Shown here piece by piece: positions 43,003-49,994 of a DNA stretch of 64,000 nt. Origin of the DNA: Azospirillum sp. TSH64 (lineage in GTDB: Bacteria; Pseudomonadota; Alphaproteobacteria; Azospirillales; Azospirillaceae); the NCBI RefSeq assembly GCF_003116035.1, contig NZ_LGQW01000015.1, positions 3,895,408 through 3,959,407 of the forward strand, in the 5' to 3' direction. Below the pieces are notes generated by a model. It saw only the letters and a list, made by a program, of their open reading frames with translations. It searched no databases and had not been told where the DNA came from. Made by a program: the position numbers and the translations under genes. How positions within the stretch are numbered: the first letter of the stretch is position 1; every line of letters begins with the position of its first letter.

Positions 43003-44636
43003 ACCGGCGATCCTCCCTGCTTGCGCGGGTGGCCGGGGCCATCCTGCTGACGACGGCAAGCATCGGCACCATCGCGATGCTGCTGTCGGCGCAGATCGTC
43101 GAAGGACAGCGCCATCAGGATCTGCTGCGGCGGGCCGAGCTGGTCGCCGCCACCCAGGCCGACGCGCTCAGCGGCTTCGTCTGGGAAATGGACAACCGCA
43201 GCGCCCAGCGCATGATCGAGGCGCTGACCGCCCGCGATCCGGCGATCCTCTCCATTTCCGTCTTCGAGACGGACCGGGAGCAACCGCTGGCACGGACCGT
43301 GGTCGGAAAAACCACAGGAAAGACCGAGGATACCGACGGCATCGTCACCGTCGAACGCCCCATCCTTCTGCACGGGCGTGAAGGGCGGGTGCAGACGGTC
43401 GGGCATCTCAGCATCGCCTATTCGACGGCCGAGGTGCGGCAAGCCACGCTGGATGCGCTGATCCCGGTCGCCGGGCTGCTTCTGCTGTCGCTGCTGGGGG
43501 CGATGGCGGCGCTGGGGCTGACGCTGAACCGGATGGTTCTGCGTCCGCTGCGCCGCCTGACGCAGTTGGCCGGCGCCATGGCGCGCGGAGAGTACGGCGC
43601 CCGCATGGATGCCGGGCGGAGCGACGAGATCGGTGTGCTTGCCGATGGCTTCAACCGGATGGCGGCGACGGTGCAGGATCACACCAGCACCCTGGAAAGC
43701 CGGGTCCGCGATCGGACGGAGGCGCTGGCCGCCACCAACCGCGCCATCATGGACAGCATCAACTACGCCCAGTTGATCCAGTCGGCCATCCTGCCGTCAG
43801 CCGGCACGCTGTCGGCCGGCTTGACCGAACATTTCGTTCTGTGGCGCCCGCGCGACGTGGTCAGCGGCGACTTCTATCTCTGCCGCGAGGTCGAGGACGG
43901 ATTCGTGGTCGCGGTGGCCGACTGCACCGGCCATGGCGTCCCCGGCGCCTTCATGACCATGACCGCCAGCGCGATCCTCAACAATGTGCTGGACCAGGTT
44001 GGCGCAGCGGACCCGGCCGCGGTGCTTGCCGCCGTCGACCGCAAGGTCCGCGCCGCCCTGCACCAGGAGGAGGAAGCGCGCGGCGGAGCCGACTGCTTCG
44101 ACAACGGCCTCGACCTGGGGCTGTGCCACATCCGGCCGGCCGCGGGCAAACTGGTCTTTGCCGGCGCCCGTATCCCGCTGCTGGTCGTTGCCGAGGGCGG
44201 CGTGGACGGCAGGGTGGACGGCGGGGTGGACTGCGGCGTGACGGAACTGCGAGGCAACCGCCGCAGCCTGGGCTATCGTCCGAGCGCATTTCACGCGACC
44301 GGCAGAAAGCCGGTCGGCGGTGGCGCCGAGTCGCCCTTTACCAACCACAGCGTTGCCCTGCGGCCCGGCCAGACCTTCCTGATGAGCACCGACGGGCTGG
44401 TCGACCAGAATGGCGGGGAACGAGGACGCAGCTTCGGCCGAATCAGGCTGCACGAGCTGTTGAGCCAAGGCGCCCACACGCCACTCGACCGTCTGAAGAC
44501 CGATGTGGAAAGCTCGCTCGACCGGTTCCAGTGCGGCCGCGAACAGCGTGACGACATCACCCTGTTCGGTTTCCGCGTGCGGCTGACGGACGCAGTCGCC
44601 GTCTCCAGCACAGGGTCCGGCCGCCGGGCGGCGTAA
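42999..44636 (+). CDS. siaA: SiaA-like HAMP/PP2C (SpoIIE) protein phosphatase
   Basis: Membrane phosphatase of 545 residues. TM1 is near residues 8-30, a periplasmic sensor follows to about residue 150, TM2 is near residues 155-177, and a HAMP domain ends near SDEIGVLADGFNRMA. A coiled linker leads to a SpoIIE-type domain with RPRDVVSGDFYLCREVEDGF, VADCTGHGVPGAFMTMTAS, LMSTDGLVDQNGG and EQRDDITLFGF. The start is a TTG in a TTGA overlap with the upstream binding-protein gene. This is the architecture of SiaA, which dephosphorylates SiaC in Pseudomonas; siaB and siaC homologues lie 2.4 kb away on the other strand. Confidence 0.85.
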   Translation: MNRRSSLLARVAGAILLTTASIGTIAMLLSAQIVEGQRHQDLLRRAELVAATQADALSGFVWEMDNRSAQRMIEALTARDPAILSISVFETDREQPLARTVVGKTTGKTEDTDGIVTVERPILLHGREGRVQTVGHLSIAYSTAEVRQATLDALIPVAGLLLLSLLGAMAALGLTLNRMVLRPLRRLTQLAGAMARGEYGARMDAGRSDEIGVLADGFNRMAATVQDHTSTLESRVRDRTEALAATNRAIMDSINYAQLIQSAILPSAGTLSAGLTEHFVLWRPRDVVSGDFYLCREVEDGFVVAVADCTGHGVPGAFMTMTASAILNNVLDQVGAADPAAVLAAVDRKVRAALHQEEEARGGADCFDNGLDLGLCHIRPAAGKLVFAGARIPLLVVAEGGVDGRVDGGVDCGVTELRGNRRSLGYRPSAFHATGRKPVGGGAESPFTNHSVALRPGQTFLMSTDGLVDQNGGERGRSFGRIRLHELLSQGAHTPLDRLKTDVESSLDRFQCGREQRDDITLFGFRVRLTDAVAVSSTGSGRRAA

Positions 44637-44681
44637 AAGTCCTGGACCGATTGTGCGTATCTGTTACAGACATGTCATATA

Positions 44682-44699
44682 TTGTGACGGGTTGTGACG
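44682..44699 (+). promoter_or_regulatory. Direct repeat TTGTGACG x2, 10-bp period: candidate response-regulator site
   Basis: TTGTGACG at 44682-44689 and again at 44692-44699. Same-face repeats at one helical turn are typical of OmpR-family dimers, and the OmpR-type gene starts at 44810. Confidence 0.5.
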
Positions 44700-44705
44700 C
44701 ACACG

Positions 44706-44729
44706 CAGCGGGAGCAGCGGGAGCAGCGG
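44706..44729. repeat. 9-bp tandem repeat
   Basis: The unit cagcgggag occurs twice exactly (44706-44714, 44715-44723), then partly (44724-44729). It lies between the candidate operator and the response-regulator gene and could vary in copy number. Confidence 0.6.
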
Positions 44730-44809
44730 CTACCTCTCAAGTTTGTTTTAAAATTTAGGCATTCCGGGGTATGTTGCACCCGCTGGAGTGGTGATAGGGA
44801 GAACACGGC

Positions 44810-45571
44810 ATGGCCGGTCCGACGATCGTCGTGGTCGAAGATGAGAATTCTTTGCGGTCCGACATGGTGGAGTATCTGTCGAGCTGCGGATTCGATGCCA
44901 TCGGCGCACGGGACGGGACGGAACTGGACCGGCTGTTGCAGACCCGCACCGCCGCCATCGTCATCCTGGATGTCAATCTGCCCGACGAGGACGGGTTCAA
45001 GATCGCCGCCCGGCTGCGCGACCATCATGGCGCCGGCATCATCATGGTCACCGCCCGCAGTTCGACGGTCGACCGCATCGTCGGGCTGGAGATCGGCGCC
45101 GACGCCTATCTGGTGAAGCCGGTCGAGCTTCGCGAACTGGAAGCGCAGGTGAAGTCGCTGCTGCGGCGGCTGAGCGAGCGCGCCGCGGAGTCGGCCGCCC
45201 AGTCCGCCAACGGCGTGGCGTCCGGCGAGGCCGCCGGCGACGGGGCGGACGAGGCGCGCTGGTCGCTGGACCCGACGGAATGGAGCCTGACCAACCCCGC
45301 CGGCATCCGCATCAGCCTGACCAGCATGGAGATGAAGCTGACCAGCCTGCTCGCCGCCCAGGCACGCAAGCCGGCGACCCGCGACCAGATCTCGCAGGCC
45401 TTGTACAATCGCCGCTGGAACCCGGAAGACCGCTCCATCGACACCGTTGTCGGCCGCCTGCGCCACAAGGTGGAGGGCGCCATCGGCGGTCCTGCGCCGC
45501 TGAAGTCGGTGCATGGCGTCGGTTACGTGTTCTCCGCCCCGATCCGGGTGGTCGGGACGGGCCAGGGCTGA
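44810..45571 (+). CDS. OmpR-family response regulator
   Basis: Protein of 253 residues. The receiver domain has VVVEDENSLRSDM, the phosphoacceptor Asp54 in VILDVNLPDEDG, and LVKPVELRELEAQV. An Ala/Gly-rich linker of about 35 residues follows, then a winged helix (SMEMKLTSLLAAQ, SIDTVVGRLRHKVEG, GVGYVFSAP). It is convergent with the SiaC-linked histidine kinase, ending 9 nt from it, so that kinase is a likely partner. Confidence 0.92.
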   Translation: MAGPTIVVVEDENSLRSDMVEYLSSCGFDAIGARDGTELDRLLQTRTAAIVILDVNLPDEDGFKIAARLRDHHGAGIIMVTARSSTVDRIVGLEIGADAYLVKPVELRELEAQVKSLLRRLSERAAESAAQSANGVASGEAAGDGADEARWSLDPTEWSLTNPAGIRISLTSMEMKLTSLLAAQARKPATRDQISQALYNRRWNPEDRSIDTVVGRLRHKVEGAIGGPAPLKSVHGVGYVFSAPIRVVGTGQG

Positions 45572-45580
45572 GTCCCGGTT

Positions 45581-46630
45581 CTACATCGTCAGAGCCTCGA
45601 CCGGCAGGTCGCGGTCGGGTGTCCGGCGTGGGAACTGCAGGGTGAAACTGGTGCCCAGGTCGGGCGCGCTTAACACCGTGATCGAGCCCATCAGAACACC
45701 GACCACCAGATTGTGGACGATGTGGAGCCCAAGCCCGCTGCCGCCGCGACCGCGCCTGGTGGTGAAGAAGGGCTCGAACACCCGGGCGCTGTGCTCCTCG
45801 CTCATGCCGCGGCCATTGTCGGCGAAGCACATGCGGACGGTGTCGGCGTCCGGACAATCCACCGTGATCGCCATCCCCCCTGCCTGCCCGTCGACGAAGG
45901 CATGGGTCAGCGCATTCATCACCAGATTCGACAAAATCTGCGACAGCACGCCGGGATAGCTGTCCAGTTCCAGGTCGGCGGGGCAATAGACCGCCACCGC
46001 ATGGCCCGATGGCCGGAACTTGGGCTGAAGGCTGACCAGCGTGTCTTGGATATAGGCGGCGAGATTGACGGTTCGCCGGACCGCGCTGGCGCGGTCCACC
46101 GCCACCTGCTTGAAGCCGGCGATCAACTGAGACGCCCTTTCGCAATTGCCGAGGATCAGATCGGTGGTGTCGACCGCCGTCGCGAGGTAGCGGGCGAACT
46201 CCGCCTTGCCCAAGGTCCCGTCGTCTGCGCGCCGGCGCATCGCCTGGGTGGCGTCGGCCAGATGCGAGGCGCAGGACACGGCGATGCCGACCGGCGTGTT
46301 GATCTCATGGGCGACGCCGGCGACCAGCGCGCCGAGCGACGCCAGCTTCTCCGACTGGACCATCGCCTCCTGCGCCTCGCGCAGGTGATCGAGTGCCGCC
46401 TCCGCCTCGCTGCGCTGGCGATCCAACTCGTGGATGGCGTCGCTCAATTGCGCCTGCAACCGGTCGCTGACCCGCACAAGCCGCTGCTGCTCCCGCGTGC
46501 TGAGTTCAAAGGCGGCGATCAGGTCGCGGAATTCGGGCAGGCAGTCCGGCGCCAGCGTGCCCAGCCTCGTTTCCAGAGCGCGGGCCTTGGCGAGGGCCTC
46601 CTCCTCCGCGGCGAAGAGATTGAAGCTCAT
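45581..46630 (-). CDS. Soluble histidine kinase with SiaD-like stalk
   Basis: Kinase of 349 residues without membrane segments. Residues 1-100 are helical: LPEFRDLIAAFELSTREQQ, then RLVRVSDRLQAQLSDAI, then a coiled coil. The phosphoacceptor is His108 in LVAGVAHEINTPVG. The ATPase domain has QILSNLVMNALTHAF (N box), CFADNGRGMSEEH (G1) and GGSGLGLHIVHNLV (G2). The ATG overlaps the siaC stop by 4 nt. In the known Sia operon the gene after siaC is the diguanylate cyclase siaD, and the N-terminal pattern here resembles its stalk. The comparison is from memory. Confidence 0.88.
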   Translation of the reverse strand: MSFNLFAAEEEALAKARALETRLGTLAPDCLPEFRDLIAAFELSTREQQRLVRVSDRLQAQLSDAIHELDRQRSEAEAALDHLREAQEAMVQSEKLASLGALVAGVAHEINTPVGIAVSCASHLADATQAMRRRADDGTLGKAEFARYLATAVDTTDLILGNCERASQLIAGFKQVAVDRASAVRRTVNLAAYIQDTLVSLQPKFRPSGHAVAVYCPADLELDSYPGVLSQILSNLVMNALTHAFVDGQAGGMAITVDCPDADTVRMCFADNGRGMSEEHSARVFEPFFTTRRGRGGSGLGLHIVHNLVVGVLMGSITVLSAPDLGTSFTLQFPRRTPDRDLPVEALTM

Positions 46631-47052
46631 GGCGGGCCGCCGGCGGGCATCTCCCGCATCTGGAAGACGACGTGCCGCAAATCCTCCGCGAAATCCTCGC
46701 CCAGTTCGCGCATGGACTCGTCACTCTCCTCGACGCACCATGTCAGCGTCACCGGCCGCCCGCCCTTGGCCACCGTCTCGAGCATCTGGAAAATGTTCAT
46801 CAGCGCCTTGGCACTGGAGCTGTTGAAGTAAAGAAGCTCCATGTCGAAGCGGATGGGACCGCCATCTGGATCGCCGAGAAAGCCGCGCAGCGCCTCGAAC
46901 ACCGGGCCGAAGAACGCCGCGACATCGTCGGGATAGGACTCGCCGGTCATCCGCAGATGGCCGCTGACGAAATCGAACGACACGCCCGGCGTCCGTCCGG
47001 TGGCGGGAATGGTCAGGCAGTCCATCGCGTGGTGCTCGGCCCGGACGTTCAT
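46627..47052 (-). CDS. siaC: SiaC-family (DUF1987) phosphoprotein
   Basis: Protein of 141 residues. Landmarks are the core VSFDFVSGHLRMTGESYPDD and DMELLYFNSSSAKALMNIFQ. In Pseudomonas SiaC a threonine in this loop is phosphorylated by SiaB and released by SiaA, and unphosphorylated SiaC activates SiaD. Here the loop carries Ser78-Ser79-Ser80. It overlaps siaB by 4 nt and the histidine kinase by 4 nt, so the three are made together. Confidence 0.88.
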   Translation of the reverse strand: MNVRAEHHAMDCLTIPATGRTPGVSFDFVSGHLRMTGESYPDDVAAFFGPVFEALRGFLGDPDGGPIRFDMELLYFNSSSAKALMNIFQMLETVAKGGRPVTLTWCVEESDESMRELGEDFAEDLRHVVFQMREMPAGGPP

Positions 47053-47621
47053 ACGCTGACCTTGAGGCAGAAGAAGCTGCGGTCAGCGTCCATCGCGTTG
47101 AAATCGTAATCGATGGGATCGCTGGCCCGCCGGGCGATCTCGATCAATCCCAGCGTGGCGCCGCGGCTGCCGTCGTCCGGCTCCTCGCGAAGCTGCTCGC
47201 GGTAGTAGGTCTTGATGCCGTCGCGATCCAGGCTCTTCAGATGGTCGAGCCGTTCCTTCAGACGGGGCACTTCGCTGTTGCGCACGGTGTTGCCGCAGAC
47301 GATGAAGACCTTGCCGCGCTCCATGCCGATGGTGACCATTCCGGCGCTGAGTTCCACCGCGCGGCCGGCGGTGCCGGACACCTTCTCCGCCGAGTAGCGG
47401 ATGATGTTCTGCATCTGCTCGACGAAGACGGAGAAGACACGGCGGATGGTGGGTCCGTCGGCCGCTTCCAAGGCCATCTTCTCGCGCAGAGCCTCACCCA
47501 GGGAATAAAGTATCCCCTCCGACAAATAACCGCTGAAAGAGAACACGATCCCCTTGTCGTCGAGATCGCGCTTAATCGACGCATATTGCTGGGCAAGCAT
47601 GGCTGTGGCCTGAGGTTCCAC
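47049..47621 (-). CDS. siaB: SiaB-family protein kinase
   Basis: Protein of 190 residues of the SiaB family (DUF6272), a GHKL-type anti-sigma-like kinase. FVEQMQNIIRYSAEKV is the N box, SAGMVTIGMERGKVFIVCGN the core, and GATLGLIEIARRASDPIDYD the glycine loop. KGIVFSFSGYLSEGILYSLG starts the domain. It phosphorylates SiaC in the Pseudomonas system. It lies 97 nt after the receiver-kinase hybrid gene and overlaps siaC. Confidence 0.88.
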   Translation of the reverse strand: MEPQATAMLAQQYASIKRDLDDKGIVFSFSGYLSEGILYSLGEALREKMALEAADGPTIRRVFSVFVEQMQNIIRYSAEKVSGTAGRAVELSAGMVTIGMERGKVFIVCGNTVRNSEVPRLKERLDHLKSLDRDGIKTYYREQLREEPDDGSRGATLGLIEIARRASDPIDYDFNAMDADRSFFCLKVSV

Positions 47622-47718
47622 GGATACCGGGGTTCCGCCCGACTATGTCACCTCCTATGACAAAGGGCCACAGACTTTCGGAGAGGCGACATGGAAGCAG
47701 GCGCGCCAACGCGTTGCA

Positions 47719-49488
47719 TCACACCGGCACCACGATCCGGAAGGTCGAGCCCTTCCCCGGCACACTGTCGACGGCGACCGCGCCGCCATGCAGCAGGGCG
47801 ATCTGCTGGACGGTGTGCAGCCCGATGCCGGTGCCCGGCACTCCGGAGGCGCCGGTCCCGCGGAAGAAGCGGTCGAACAGGCGCGGAAGCTCCACCTCTG
47901 GAATGCCGCGGCCATGGTCCGTCACCTCGATCACCGCCATGGCGCCGTCGGTGTCGCCGCTGAGGAGGATCGGCCCACCCGGTCCGGAATATTTGAGGGC
48001 GTTGTTGACCAGATTGCTGATCACCAGACCGATCAGGTTGGCGTCGATCTCCGCCCGCGGCGGCAAGCGGTCCAAGGTCAGCCGGAACTCGCGGTCGGGG
48101 TAGGCGACGCGGAAAGGCTGGACGACGGTGCGGATCAGGTCCGGCAGATCGATTTCGGCCCGCTCCACGACAAGGGCGTTGCTCTGCAGCCGCTCGTCGG
48201 TCAGATGGGAGTCGATCAGGCCGGTCAGGCGCTGCACGCTGCCGCGGATCACCGCCAGCCGTTCCAGCATCTCCGGCTCCACCTGCCCGGCCCGCATCGC
48301 CAGCAGTTGGGCGGCGCTGTCGATGATGGCGAGCGGCGTGCGGAATTCGTGGCTGACCATGCCCAGGAACTGGCGCTGCTGGTCGCGCGCCAGCAGTTCG
48401 CGCTCCAGCGCCCGTTCCACCCGCTCCTTCGCCAGGATCAGCGCCTTCTGGTTGGCGGCCAGTTCCAGCGTGCGATCCTCCACCCGCTGTTCCAGCGAGC
48501 GGTTCAGCGCCATCAGCTCCTCATACAGGCAGACATTGTCGAACCCGATGGCGACGCGGTTGCAGAACAGCTCCAGCAGGCGGTGCTCGTCGGCGACATA
48601 GGGCTCCGTCCGTTCCAGCCGGAAGACAGTCACGCCATGCTCGCGCGTGCGGAAAACCAGGACGCAATGGTCGTCACTGTAGAGGTTGGACTGGGTGGCG
48701 AGCGCAGTTGCCACCTCCGCGGCGGCGGTGGCAGTCAGGACGTCGCCCACCGGCATGCCGATGCTGCCGGCGAACGGACCCAGCCCGGCGACGATTTCGT
48801 CGGTCAGGCCGCCGTCGGCACGCGCAACCGGCCGGCAGGCCAGCACCGCCGGCGCGGCGCCGTGATCGACGACGCGGGCGATCTGCTCCGCCAGCCGTTG
48901 GACGAAGCTGCGCATCGGCCGCATCTCGAACAGCGGGGCCGATGCGCTGAGGATCCGTTCCAGCCCCTGCCTGTTGCGCTCGATCGTCACGATGTCGCGC
49001 CAGGCGCGCAACGCGCTGACCAGGGTGGTGAAAAGACGCTGGGCGGTCAGTTCGCTCTTGGCTTTGTAATCGTTGATGTCATAGCCGACGATGACGTCGC
49101 GTTCCGGCGCCTGTCCCGGCTGGCCTGTGCGCAGGATGATGCGCATGCGGTGGTTGCCCAGTTCCTCCCGGATGTGGCGGACCAGTTTCAGGCCGGCATC
49201 CTCCGTCTCCATCACCACGTCGAGCAGGGCAATGGGCAGGTCCGGCCGCCGGGCGAGGACCGCCTTCGCCTCCTCCGCCGACAGCGCGCTCACCACCTCG
49301 AACGGGCGCCCGTCGAAATCGAAGTCGCGCAGCAGAACCGCGGTCATGGCATGGACCTGGGGATCGTCGTCCACCACCAGAACGGGCCAGGGCAGCCCGG
49401 AGGGCCGCTGGGGCGTCGCCACCGTTACGGCGCTGTCTTCCGGGCCGAACAGCAGCTCGTCGTCCAGCCCACCGACCATCCCCATCAT
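47719..49488 (-). CDS. Receiver-DUF3369-histidine kinase hybrid
   Basis: Protein of 589 residues from the chosen ATG at 49488 (a GTG at 49506 and an ATG at 49479 are alternatives). The receiver domain has VLVVDDDPQVHAMTAVLLRD and Asp90 in ALLDVVMETEDAG. A DUF3369/GAF-like part follows (GYDINDYKAKSELTAQRLF to RLLELFCNRVAIGFDNVCLY), then a coiled coil. HisKA has GMVSHEFRTPLAIIDS, and the ATPase has ISNLVNNALKYSGPGGP, VTDHGRGIPE and GTGIGLHTVQQ. It has no membrane segment. DUF3369 is more often coupled to HD-GYP. It probably heads the siaB-siaC-kinase transcript. Confidence 0.88.
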   Translation of the reverse strand: MMGMVGGLDDELLFGPEDSAVTVATPQRPSGLPWPVLVVDDDPQVHAMTAVLLRDFDFDGRPFEVVSALSAEEAKAVLARRPDLPIALLDVVMETEDAGLKLVRHIREELGNHRMRIILRTGQPGQAPERDVIVGYDINDYKAKSELTAQRLFTTLVSALRAWRDIVTIERNRQGLERILSASAPLFEMRPMRSFVQRLAEQIARVVDHGAAPAVLACRPVARADGGLTDEIVAGLGPFAGSIGMPVGDVLTATAAAEVATALATQSNLYSDDHCVLVFRTREHGVTVFRLERTEPYVADEHRLLELFCNRVAIGFDNVCLYEELMALNRSLEQRVEDRTLELAANQKALILAKERVERALERELLARDQQRQFLGMVSHEFRTPLAIIDSAAQLLAMRAGQVEPEMLERLAVIRGSVQRLTGLIDSHLTDERLQSNALVVERAEIDLPDLIRTVVQPFRVAYPDREFRLTLDRLPPRAEIDANLIGLVISNLVNNALKYSGPGGPILLSGDTDGAMAVIEVTDHGRGIPEVELPRLFDRFFRGTGASGVPGTGIGLHTVQQIALLHGGAVAVDSVPGKGSTFRIVVPV

Positions 49489-49994
49489 CCGCCGCCCCCA
49501 CACCACTGCGCATGACCGCCCTCACCGCAGCACAATGGAACCACCGTCCGGTGCCTGTTCCAAGTCAGATCGGATGAATCGACAACATTCGTTTCAATTT
49601 GTCGCATATGAGCGAACAGCGCTGTGTCAGTTCGTCAATGTTTTGCAAGAGTTCATTACCCAGACACACAACGGAAGCTGTGCAAAAGACGGAGCGGGTG
49701 CGACACTGATCACGGGATGGTTGCCCACTAGGAGAGAGGATGGAGGATTCCTTTGTCCATGCTGCGGGGATGCTCCGCCGGCAGAAGCCCCAGGGCGTGA
49801 ATGCCGGACGGCTACCCGATCTGGCGGAAGGCTGGACGAGGCCCACCATTCGGGGAAATAGTATCCACTCTTAACCCGACATGGTTGTTGGATGACGGAA
49901 TGCAACGGTTGAGCTATTCTCGCGCCCAGCCCATCTCCTCTAAGGCCATCTCCTGTAAGGCCATCCCCTTTTGTGGAAGGACCACCTCGCCCCG
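49489..49994. other. Divergent intergenic region between two kinase genes
   Basis: 506 bp. I see an AT-richer stretch around 49570-49690, purine-rich sequence near 49730-49755, and a 15-bp tandem repeat at 49931-49970. Short ORFs here lack ribosome sites and family likeness, so I call no gene. Confidence 0.45.
49931..49970. repeat. 15-bp tandem repeat before the sensor kinase
   Basis: ccatctcctctaagg (49931-49945), ccatctcctgtaagg (49946-49960), then a partial third copy from 49961. It ends about 25 nt before the ATG at 49995, in the 5' untranslated part. Confidence 0.7.

Noticed and set aside
49565..49849. 94-residue minus-strand ORF between two kinases
   Set aside because: No ribosome site and no family likeness. 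It overlaps the candidate control region.
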